Origin: Pseudoips prasinana
Taxonomy: Eukaryota > Arthropoda > Insecta > Lepidoptera > Nolidae
DNA length: 64,000 nucleotides
NCBI GenBank assembly: GCA_951640165.1
Contig: OX621255.1
Location: forward strand, 806,001-870,000
Reading direction: 5' to 3'
The translations under genes were made by a program, and so were the position numbers. This document shows positions 55,196 to 64,000 of this stretch, piece after piece (position 1 is the stretch's first letter; each line of letters begins with the position of its first letter). The notes beneath the pieces were generated by a model. It saw only the letters and a list, made by a program, of their open reading frames with translations, made no database searches and was not told the DNA's origin.

Positions 55196-56613
55196 TATGA
55201 CAAATAATACATGTTACATACATATATTGCGTCCTACTTACTTCTACTTAAATATTTGCATGACAAATTGTTGAATATAGTGAAACCGTAGCTTAAGACC
55301 ATTTAAATATACCTACATAATATATTCCTGCAAATAAATAATTCATTCATTATTATTAATAAATTAGTTATATCTTATGTGTTTTTTGAAAGAAAAGTGG
55401 AAATCGCTTTTTTTCAAACTTTAAATGTAGATCAATGACCTGAATTTAAAAGTATTTTAGTGTAAACTATAACAAATTTTACTATAACGTGTAACTACAG
55501 GTGATTTATTATTAATCACCTTTTTAGATTACCTTTCGTAAACATTCCATAGGGATGGTAATAAATCAACGGACTTGGGGCATACGCTTAAGGTTTCAAA
55601 CTTAATTCAGCAACTTTCGAGATAGTGTAACCGGAGCTGCAGCAAAGTTGAGTAGGGACTTATTCGGAGGATTTAAAGTTCTGATAATATTCTGAAATGT
55701 AATATAGAAGCTCGTGAGGTAGCAACTTTATTTTTGAGAGTAAAATTAAAAGACTGAACTCTCACGACTGCGTTGTTAAGATATGAACCTATTTATGATT
55801 ATTACTATATATAATATATCTCATGGACGGGGTCAGAGTTTTTGAAGCCATCTAGTAGGCTACTGAAATGGTTTAACGACATTTGCATTACAACTACAAC
55901 CGGGACCGATAGCTTAACGTTTCTTTCGAAGCATGAAGACCGTCAGAACCATTCCACGTAAATAGGGTGCCTATTTACATGTAATGTTGTATTATTGGTG
56001 AACTGATTGATTAATTTAATTTGCAAATATAATCATAATCATCATTTATTTGTGAAGCATAGGTAATAATACAACGATTGGTCTTAAAATAGGTTACGTG
56101 CACTATGTTCTACCATGGGAATGGTGTACAAATCACATCTACTTATTTGATATATAAACCATCTAAGTTTACAAAAACAATCTAAATTTACAAATATAAA
56201 AATACAAAATTAATGTCAAAACAGAAAGTCCAATGGGTAACCGTGAAATTCAAAATACAAAATAAATAAAATGTCTCGCTAGAATGAAGTAAATGTATAA
56301 TTACACCATTAATGATTTACTAACTGACAATAATCTTAGTTGAACGAAAATTAAACCTACATTTAATTAACATGATTTTCGCATTTTATTTCAGAAAAGT
56401 TAATTTATTATAATTATAATTCTAAGTATGGATATATAATATATAGGTATAAATAGTACTAAATTACTAGTTTATATATCTTATTGAAATTTGTTTTTGT
56501 TGAATAAACTAAAGTATGTTTCAAACGCCTTCTTAGTCAGCTTTTGCAGCAAAAGGCAATGAAATAATGAATTATTTGATTTGACATGCTTGGTTTTCAT
56601 TCGGTCATGGGCA
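55196..56613. other. unannotated A+T-rich DNA
   Basis: Nothing recognised in 1.4 kb. Confidence 0.4.
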
Positions 56614-56928
56614 TATAATAATAATAATCTTTATTTCAGACTTAAAAAGTCCATAGTTTTACATCAATTTAACATTGTTTATAAATGTATCCTATATAAT
56701 TACAATATTATCTGACTTTAATTTTTTAATAATTGTAGTAAAAATAAATAAATTAATAATATAAAAATAGCGTGAAATGACAATGCAATCAAATTTATAT
56801 AAAAATCAAAATAAAATCAAATAAAAACATAATAAATTAAAATTCACAGATTTACAATTCAACTTAAAACAAATTAAAACTATAGTAATACATAATTTAA
56901 TCTAAAATCTATGATATCAATATTATAA

Positions 56929-57429
56929 TTATAAGGAAATCCGACCCAGTGCCATACCTACCCAGTGTCTCTGAAAGGGACAGTCAAATCGGGCCGCTAT
57001 CATTTTTAGAATGCTGTTGGTGCTGTTTCTTAGGCGCTGCAGCATAGAGATAACTTTTTTACGCCTTACAGCTGCGAATCCATCAACGCGTGCCTCAGCG
57101 AACATACCAGAAGCGCTGCAGCGCCATGGCAATCCCAACAACATTCTAAAAATATTGTTGTACTGGGTACGCAGGGCTCTACACGTACGCTGACAATACC
57201 TCACCCACAGGCCGCTTGTGTAGAGTGACTGACAATATGATTTAAAGAGCGTTACTTTAACGTCTGTTGAGCATCGTGCGAACCTGCGAGCAAGCATATT
57301 TCCCCTAACCGCCAGAGCCCTCCGCTCCCTCTCCATGTCCTCGTCATCCTTAAGGTCACTTGTTAACACATGACCCAAGTATTTCAACCCGTTTGAGGGC
57401 GATCCCGTCAAGTAGCACTGGTGGGACAT
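56929..57429 (-). pseudogene. C-terminal part of the LINE ORF2, out of frame
   Basis: Continues the reverse-transcriptase polypeptide in another frame: KYLGHVLTSDLKDDEDMERE, SYCQSLYTSGLWVRYCQRTC, GLPWRCSASGMFAEARVDGF, RFDCPFQRHWVG. In the upstream frame KRVEILGSCV reads the same bases that give GLKYLGHVL here, so a small indel near 57385 separates the two parts. Confidence 0.85.
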
Positions 57430-59332
57430 GGGTCAGCTGATATTTGAGTGCCTTAAAAACAACAAGTTCACTTTTTTTGGAGTTATATCTTAAGCCATGT
57501 GTCCTAGCATATTCCTCGCAGATCGATACCAAGTTTCTTAAGCCATTGATCCCGGGTGCTATAGTAACCATATCATCAGCATAGCTGATATTATTCAGGC
57601 ACACTCCATCTATATGGCACCCTACACGATTGCTACTGAGCCTCTCAATAAGTTGGTTTATGTAGAGGTTAAACAACAACGGAGAGCTTAGTCCCCCCTG
57701 CCTTACACCACATTCAAGCCTGTATTCGTCTGACATGCTACCGGCCCATCTAACCTGATTTTTTTGGTGTGAATACCAGTATTTCAGAAGTGATACACAT
57801 TCCTCCGGTACACTCGTGCCCTCCAGCTTCTCCCACAGTAAGTCATACGAGACAAGGTCAAATGCTTTTGATAAATCTAGAAAGCACGCGTATACCGGTG
57901 TGTTTCTCTCAGTGTAGTACTTGACGACGTGTTTCAGGCTTAAAATCGCGCTCTCGGTGGATAAACCAGCTCGAAATCCAAATTGGGCATCATGTAGTTT
58001 TACATGTTCTTCGAGATTACTATTCAACAAGCCGTCAAGCACCTTGGCTGTTGTTGTAGCAAGTGAGATAGGCCGATAGTTGGACTTGTCGGACGCGTCA
58101 CCCGTCTTGTTTTTTAGAATAGGTATAACTATTGTGCGCATCAGTGCTTCCGGTAAAAATGAGTGGGACAGACAAAGGTTATAAAGCAACATAAGTACCC
58201 GCGGCAAATGCACCCCTGCATATTTAAAGTGCTCTATACTCAAACCGTCATGACCAGGTGATTTGCCCCGCTTCATGTTTTTTATGATTTTTGAAATCTG
58301 TTTTGCACTAAAATGTAACTTTCGTTCGGTCAAGACGGTCCCCGTATTGCTCAAGGCGGAGGGTGACGAGGAAGCCAGTGTCGACTTTACAGTAAAGTGT
58401 TCCCTGAAATGTTCAGCAATATTTTTGGGTTCATGACTACCACCAACACTCACCGGTAGACTTGGCCCAGTGTTTAATTGATTTGTCATTTTCCAGAATT
58501 TTTTAAATTTTTTGGCCGAATGATTTGATGCTAATAAATCCATTTTCAGTTGGTCTTGCCTATTTTGACATGACTTCAGTTTACATTTAAATATTTTTCG
58601 TGACTCAATCATTGCCCTATAGATGGGACCAGTGTGTGGCTTCCCCGACATAATCCACTCATTAAACTTAAGCCTAGCCTCCGTGTGTGCGATGGCGACG
58701 TATTTTTTCCACCCGACTATATAACCCTTTTTTCTTTTAGTTTTTTTACAAATATATGTTTGTATTGCAGCCTGTGATAGAATATCAACCATTTCCTTGT
58801 ACATTTTATCAATGATTACATAATGATCTTTATTTTTACAGTTTGACAAATGACAACATATATTCATTTCTGATGGAAAATCTATATTTCTCAATTTTGA
58901 ATGACAAATTGAGGTATATTTATCAATTTGTTCTTGTCGCCTATCACCCCATATAACCCTTTTATTCTTGTTATGTATAGGAATCGACACTTTTTCCTTA
59001 ACTCTTTGTAAATTACAATCAATTACTAGGGGATAGTGGTCAGACCAATACACGTCATACTGTACCGTTATGTTTGTAATCGTGGTTAAAGCTGCTTGAG
59101 TGACTATGCAGTGATCCAACCACCTTTCACAACCATGTGAGTCACTGCGGAACGTGTAACTATTGGACTGAGAGCCCAACCGTAACACGTCAGCACAGCA
59201 CCAAGTATATTCATTACAAAAGTCTGTTAATTCCTTATAGAATATCTCATTTGGGTGAGCGTTAAAGTCCCCTAATATATAGAAAGTATCCACACCATAG
59301 TTTTCTTCAATTTCTATTATTGATCTAATAGT
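57356..59332 (-). pseudogene. LINE ORF2 middle: endonuclease end and reverse transcriptase
   Basis: Counting from 59293: endonuclease GDFNAH (8-13) and SDH (84-86); reverse transcriptase SPGHDG (345-350), NYRPISLA (405-412), FLDLSKAFD (471-479) and YADD (571-574). Catalytic residues are present but the frame lacks its own start: the codon at 59293 is GTG and the frame runs open to the insertion boundary at 59332. The N-terminal endonuclease half is on the other side of the insertion at 60658-61065. Its end at 57356 is premature because of the frameshift. Confidence 0.9.
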
Positions 59333-60657
59333 TAATAATAATAATAATAATAATAACTTTTATTCTTCAATCAAAAACAGTTACAAATTACACAAAAAAT
59401 TAAAACTTAATAACAATCATAGTGGTAATATAGTACAATAGGCAGCTAAGCTGATGCGTGTCGTTCTTTAGATCAACGTTAAAATGATTATAAAACTTGG
59501 CTATGATTGTACGAGTAGCAGACTTGAGTGGCCTCTGACTCTCAAACTAGGTAAAACCTGTATTTTGAGTCATCAGTGGTTCTTCGTTCTGACTACGACT
59601 GGAGAAGTTTACAAAAAATAATTAAATCTAGGGTGTGTGCAATGTAAAGTGTAATGTGAAAGTGTAGTGAGTGGTGGAAATGCAAGCGTGAGAAATAACG
59701 TGTGTGGATGTTCGAGCACTATGTTAGTCCGCATAAGGAAATTGAGAAAGCGAGAATTAAGATAATTATTAATAAAACATCGAGACGAGAAGGAAATATA
59801 AACATAAGCTTTTTAACTATTCAGAAGAATTTCTGTGGCATCGTAGTTTAATGTGTGTAACCAGTTGAAAACTTTCTTTTTTACATTCCATTTGGTTAAC
59901 GGATATATGTTGAGGTGTTTGTTGGCTTTGTTATATAGTGAATTTTTAAGAAAAAGTGCGTGTCTTTTAGCCAGTGTTGTTCTGCATTTTTGGATGGAGC
60001 AAACCCTATCAAATCTTCTTTTCCGCGTGTATATAGTAGGATCATATTTTATTATAGAATGGTTTTTAAGGATTAGGTGTTGGATAAATAATTGTCTTAC
60101 AGTTAGAACAGAGGTGTCTTTGTATATTTGCATAGTAGGGTAGCGAAAAGGCTTTTTGGTCATTACTTTGAGTATAGCTCGTTGGGATCTCTCTAATTTT
60201 AATAAATGACTTTTGGGTGCGCCGCCCCATGCTGTATTGCAGTAGGTGAGCAATGATTCACAAAGAGAGAAGTAAACCATTTTTAATGTTTTGATGTTAG
60301 CTGCGTGGCTTAGGTTCTTAAAACAATAAATGAGTTTTCTAAATCTGGATGATACAAAGTTTATGTGCTGTTCCCATCTGAAATTTTGGTCAATAAGTAC
60401 ACCTAAATATTTAACCATGGATGTTCGCATTATATTTGGGCAGATACAATCTGGTGTAGATTGCGGACAGGTATGTGCTTTAATGTGAAATGAATGTACA
60501 TTGGGCAAGCTGGTTGATCTAGCACCGAAAGGTATAAAGTAAGTTTTTGAAATATTCACAGTGAGTAAGTTTGATGAAAGCCAATGCATCACCTGAGTAA
60601 AAGCGGATTCAGCATTTAATTGTACACTATCCCAATTCTTACCCTCTACCCTTATAA
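59333..60657 (-). mobile_element. 5'-truncated LINE nested inside ORF2 of the CR1-like LINE
   Basis: Enters the host frame right after codons for CLST and leaves before IRSIIE. AGT (plus strand) is present at both junctions (60658-60660 and 59330-59332), a 3-bp duplication or microhomology. The 3' end is AATAAAAG followed by a TTA/ATT microsatellite (59333-59354). Insertion in the same orientation as the host. Confidence 0.88.
59813..60656 (-). pseudogene. reverse-transcriptase C-terminal fragment of the nested LINE
   Basis: About 280 codons open: VMHWLSSNLLTVNISKTYFI, KYLGVLIDQNFRWEQHI, YCNTAWGGAPKSHLLKLERSQ, TVRQLFIQHLIL. This is the thumb and C-terminal part of a CR1/Jockey-type reverse transcriptase; the catalytic YADD motif is missing because of 5' truncation. 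The ATG at 60670 belongs to the host LINE, so this is not an independent gene. The long open frame suggests a recent insertion. Confidence 0.85.
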
Positions 60658-61065
60658 AGTACTTAAACATTGCGTGAATTCAGTAATGTTTTCAGCGCAG
60701 TTGGTAGGCATATACACACTAAAAACAACTATATATCTATGACTCACTGTTATTTTTACTGCTGCAATCCGGACGTTATCACATTTAATCACTGACACTG
60801 CACTAAACGCAGACTTCCTCCACAATAACGCGACCCCACCGTATGGTCGACCCGTGAGCAAACCCGTAGAGATATCGACAGCAGAAGTGCCAGTCGCTCC
60901 GAAGTCGCCGTCGATGGTGCTCAGCATGGATAGCTCGTACGGTAGTAGCCATGTCTCTTGTAGGGCGATCACATCGCCATGACGACAAAGTTGTTGGATA
61001 CCTTCAAGTGATCTTTTTACGGATTTACAGTTGTAACTTATTAATCTACTATCACTTCTAGCCAT
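60658..61065 (-). pseudogene. N-terminal endonuclease part of the CR1-like ORF2
   Basis: Starts ATG at 61065, 18 nt after the ORF1 stop. Motifs LISYNCKSVKRSLEGI, ALQETW (catalytic E) and PYGGVALLWRKSAF are the first half of an apurinic-type endonuclease. It is cut by the nested insertion after EFTQCLST; the few codons beyond, up to a TAA at 60652, come from the insertion. Confidence 0.88.
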
Positions 61066-61083
61066 TATTAAATGTGTTAGGTA

Positions 61084-62400
61084 TCAATTATCATTTATTG
61101 TTACAGTCCGCGCCTGGCTTTGTTCCTTATATTTATTTAACAAAATAAATTGTCTAAATAACACTCCGTCGGGCCAGAGATTTTCATTCATAAATTCAGA
61201 TAACCTGTGTTTAGGTATTAAGAATTTATATGCCACATATTCTTTTGAGTGCTTCATATCCATCTTTTCAGGTGTAATATTGACCTTTGTTCTTTCATAT
61301 ACATATTTTGTAATGTCCTGGGCGGTGGCATTCTTGTCTATATTGTAAATATAAAAAGGGATCCTAATATCCGCAGCTTTGAAATTGCACTCAGCTGAAG
61401 TCATTGCCTTGCCTTTATTTCCAATAAAACGATTATTAATGGGCCTCCTCCTCCCATAAACAGCCACTTTCCATTCACCTTGCTGCGCAATGTTTGCCCA
61501 TGTGTTGCTTGTCGCCTTCTCACTCGTACCGTGCGCCGTATCTTCATTAGAATCGCCCCGTACCATCCGGCGTTCGTTTAATGCGCGGGCCTCAAATACC
61601 GTGGTTTCGCCTGGTGCGTCCACAGTTGTTTTACTAGGGGCCGCCACGCGCACCTGCTCATGCACCTGCGCAAGTGAGACAGGCTTATCGGAATCGCCAG
61701 CGGTGCGACAGGGATATTGCGATAACTCTGCACTTAGGCTTACCTGCTGCGCTTTTGTTTTATTTATCAGTGTTGGGTTAACCGGTTCAACAGTCTTTGA
61801 CTTAATTTTTCTTGGTGAGCTTGTCGACGGTATTACATCAGCTGATGTTCTATCACAAATTTCTATATAAGAACTTTCATTCATTATGTCGGCTCCCCTG
61901 CGATTATTTACATTATAAAATGTGTTTTCAATAGGTGACCGATCACACTTATGACAATCGGGGTTCTTATATAATTTATCTACGTATTCTATGGTAGCGT
62001 AGTTTTGTTTCACTGATATCAACTCAGACTCTAGGATCAGAATCCTTTTTAAAACACTCGTAACATCGACATGATCCCAGGAAATCGGGGGTAGGACATG
62101 TAGGTCCCTTGCTACATAAATTGGAATAACATCGGGGTCCGTTATTTTAAACAAATCAATGATATTTTCAAGGTCCCTTACTGACTTGCCTTTGCATTTG
62201 CGGTTGATATTACGCTTGCTGTTCGGAATGGCTTGAAACAACAGATTCTTGGCACTTTTTATTGCTTCATCCGAGAAAGCACTTTTACAGATCTGGATTA
62301 GACTCACATTATCCATCACCTCGATCTTGTATTGGATAAAACACAACACTTCATTTATTACTATGTTACAGTTATTACACTTCAATATATTTTTTTCCAT
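61084..62400 (-). CDS. ORF1 of the CR1-superfamily LINE
   Basis: 438 residues, ATG at 62400, intact. The N-terminus has CNNC (residues 9-12) followed by NEVLCFIQYKIEVMDNVSLIQIC, a Cys-containing segment typical of ORF1 proteins of this lepidopteran LINE type. The middle (about 180-290) is Ser/Thr/Pro-rich and probably disordered. The C-terminal segment (about 350-430, IRIPFYIYNIDKNATAQDI) looks like a folded nucleic-acid-binding unit related to RRM-like ORF1 domains, by appearance only. No zinc knuckles. Its role by analogy is binding element RNA. The frame is intact even though ORF2 is broken, so decay is recent. Confidence 0.75.
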   Translation of the reverse strand: MEKNILKCNNCNIVINEVLCFIQYKIEVMDNVSLIQICKSAFSDEAIKSAKNLLFQAIPNSKRNINRKCKGKSVRDLENIIDLFKITDPDVIPIYVARDLHVLPPISWDHVDVTSVLKRILILESELISVKQNYATIEYVDKLYKNPDCHKCDRSPIENTFYNVNNRRGADIMNESSYIEICDRTSADVIPSTSSPRKIKSKTVEPVNPTLINKTKAQQVSLSAELSQYPCRTAGDSDKPVSLAQVHEQVRVAAPSKTTVDAPGETTVFEARALNERRMVRGDSNEDTAHGTSEKATSNTWANIAQQGEWKVAVYGRRRPINNRFIGNKGKAMTSAECNFKAADIRIPFYIYNIDKNATAQDITKYVYERTKVNITPEKMDMKHSKEYVAYKFLIPKHRLSEFMNENLWPDGVLFRQFILLNKYKEQSQARTVTINDN

Positions 62401-62689
62401 ATCTTGCTAGGGTCGATGACCTTACGCGGATCACTATAACAACGTGCGCTCGCGATAAGCGTACACGACCGACCGATATGGACTGAACATTTAACTCGGG
62501 AGAGAGGTAAAGACAGTAATGCGTGATTTATGCCATCTGTGTGGCAAGCGTGATTGGCTGCGGTTAAATGCGTCCCAGGTACAAACTACAGCCACATTCA
62601 AATACCGTCGGTAGTTTAAATTTGTTATTCTCATGATAAATTTATTTATATTATGTCATGTGCCCATTAAATAAATAAATAAATATAAA

Positions 62690-63215
62690 TATATCCTGAG
62701 ACATTATTCACAGGCAGCCATTTCATCCCGATCTAAGCAGAGCTTGTGGTAAGGACACCAGATAACTGATAAATTACATATACTACTTCTTTTTTGAAAG
62801 AACGAATTGCTAAACTGTAGTGGCAGTGGGCAGGGTACATAGCTCGTAGAACTGACGGCCGATGGGGCAGAAAGGTTCTCGAGTGGCGACCACGAACCGG
62901 AAGACGCAGCGTGGGCAGGCCTCCTACACGGTGGACCGACGATCTTGTGCGGGTCGCGGGAAGCCGCTGGATGCGGGCAGCGCAAGACCGGCTATTGTGG
63001 AGATCCTTGGAGGAGGCTTTTGTCCAGCAGTGTACGTCTTTCGGCCGACATGATGATGATGACTTTTTTTGGAAATACCTAGTTATATAGATAGTTTGTC
63101 CTGATAAGCAGACATGCTCATGTACACAAATATCTGTCCTGGGTAGGAATGGAACCCACGACCAGCGGCGTGAAAGGTAAGCATTTACCAACCACGCCAA
63201 CATAGTCAAGTGCCC
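62690..63215 (-). mobile_element. SINE-B copy split by an RTE tail
   Basis: Tail at 62708-62795 (antisense AAGCAGAGCTTGTGGTAAGG). Head and body resume at 63063 with AGACATGCTCATGTACAC and antisense TGGAACCCACGACCAGCGG. The RTE piece lies between. Confidence 0.85.
62797..63062 (+). pseudogene. RTE C-terminal relic, variant 2, nested in SINE-B
   Basis: Codons give WQWAGYIARRTDGRWGRKVL, VGRPPTRWTDDLVRVAGSRW and LWRSLEEAFVQQCTSFG, an RTE C-terminus close to 42116-42432. A TAG stop (62818-62820) replaces the codon before WQW. Ends in TGATGATGATGAC. Confidence 0.85.
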
Positions 63216-64000
63216 CCAATACCCACACCTGTTGCGTTGTAAGTCGCCTGACTTACAAAGAAACTTACCCAGCAAGTGATAAACTATACATAAGAAAATA
63301 ACTTATTTTCCATTCCATTTTCAAAAAGCTAAATATTAGTCATTCGTTCCGTCAAATTATTAAACCACTCGACTGAAAACTTTCACAAAATTCTGAAAGT
63401 CACTTGGAATGGAAATTGGTTATCTGGATCTGTCGTGACTACAATTCCCTTAACTCTAAGAGTATTGGTTTAATGGCAACGAAGATGTAAGAACAAAATC
63501 CTCGTGGCTTAAAATGCAACTAGAATTTCAATTTGAAATGTAGATTTTCAGCAGTAAATATCTCAGAAGTTAATTGAATAGCACGTCGTGCTTAGCGGTA
63601 TAAGATAGTACTTATCTTTAATAGTTTTATTAGCGTTATAAAGTACTTATAAAAATTTAATTAATAAAAGCGAAGTGTGTTTATTTAAATCATTTCTTCA
63701 GCTATTTGTATAATAGGTATGTATATACAACATGTAACTTAATTAAGGCACATAATGAAAATAGATTGTTCAGAATCGTTTAATGAATCGATTTATATCA
63801 TTTTTAATATAGGTAATTTTTTATTGCAAAATAATTTAAGTTATGGCAATTATCGTTATTTTAACTCTGTACACTCAAAACAAATTGAAATGGACTGTAA
63901 GTCGAAGTAATAAGACTTTAAAATCGCAGTTTTATTTGTATTCATACAAATTTCATCATTCAACGCAAAATAAAGAAAAATAAACTTTATTCCAAGAAAC
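63216..64000. other. unannotated A+T-rich DNA
   Basis: Nothing recognised. Confidence 0.4.

Larger units (their letters stand above)
56614..62620 (-). mobile_element. CR1-superfamily LINE, disrupted by a nested LINE
   Basis: Minus-strand order: 5' UTR (62620-62401), ORF1 (62400-61084), 18-nt gap, ORF2 start at ATG 61065, a foreign 1.3-kb insertion (60657-59333), the rest of ORF2 (to about 56929), and a 3' end reading AATAAAGATTATTATTATTAT at 56628-56614. Without the insertion the element is about 4.6 kb. It is inactive because of the insertion and a frameshift near 57385. Motifs fit CR1-like elements common in Lepidoptera (Daphne-like); the clade is not proven. The 5' boundary is approximate. 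Confidence 0.85.

Noticed and set aside
61490..61870. 126-codon plus-strand frame
   Set aside because: It is the complementary reading of the LINE ORF1 on the minus strand.

Overview
The window looks like lepidopteran (moth or butterfly) nuclear DNA that is almost entirely accessory. It is A+T-rich and packed with tRNA-headed SINEs, Helitron-like elements whose ends read A|TC...CTAG|T, R1-, CR1-, Jockey- and RTE-type non-LTR retrotransposons, and small inverted-repeat elements. I found no convincing host gene, no genuine tRNA or rRNA gene and no CRISPR array. The assignment to Lepidoptera rests on recognising repeat types common in that order; no species can be named. The long coding frames all belong to retrotransposons.

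Layout. 1-3.1 kb: a 411-bp TA-flanked MITE and a SINE in unannotated DNA. 3.1-10.9 kb: a young element with two nearly identical 2.88-kb terminal direct repeats (TG...CA), flanked by AGCT on both sides, and a 2.0-kb non-coding middle loaded with SINEs. 12.5-16.3 kb: a cluster of interspersed repeats, two LINE 3' relics, and a SINE sitting between two 164-bp direct repeats. 16.4-22.2 kb (minus strand): an apparently intact R1-type LINE with ORF1 (zinc-knuckle Gag-like) and ORF2 (endonuclease, reverse transcriptase, RNase H). 23.6-28.7 kb: Helitrons, SINEs and a decayed R1-type tail. 29-55 kb: a mosaic of SINEs, Helitrons, LINE tails, fold-back repeats and a 4.5-unit minisatellite. 56.6-62.6 kb (minus strand): a CR1-superfamily LINE with ORF1 and a split, frameshifted ORF2, broken by a second, 5'-truncated LINE. 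62.7-63.2 kb: a SINE split by an RTE tail.

How the parts relate. The autonomous LINEs (or their intact relatives elsewhere) are the likely source of retrotransposition machinery for the SINEs and truncated tails. Many copies are nested, which gives an order of insertion. Three observations stand out: the giant-terminal-repeat element with no recognisable priming site or coding capacity; a hairpin inside the R1-type ORF2 whose two arms differ in a compensatory way between two copies in this window; and a recurring pattern of near-perfect inverted duplications with 2-9 nt spacers, several lying inside or next to SINE bodies. SINE names A-E used below are labels for this window only.
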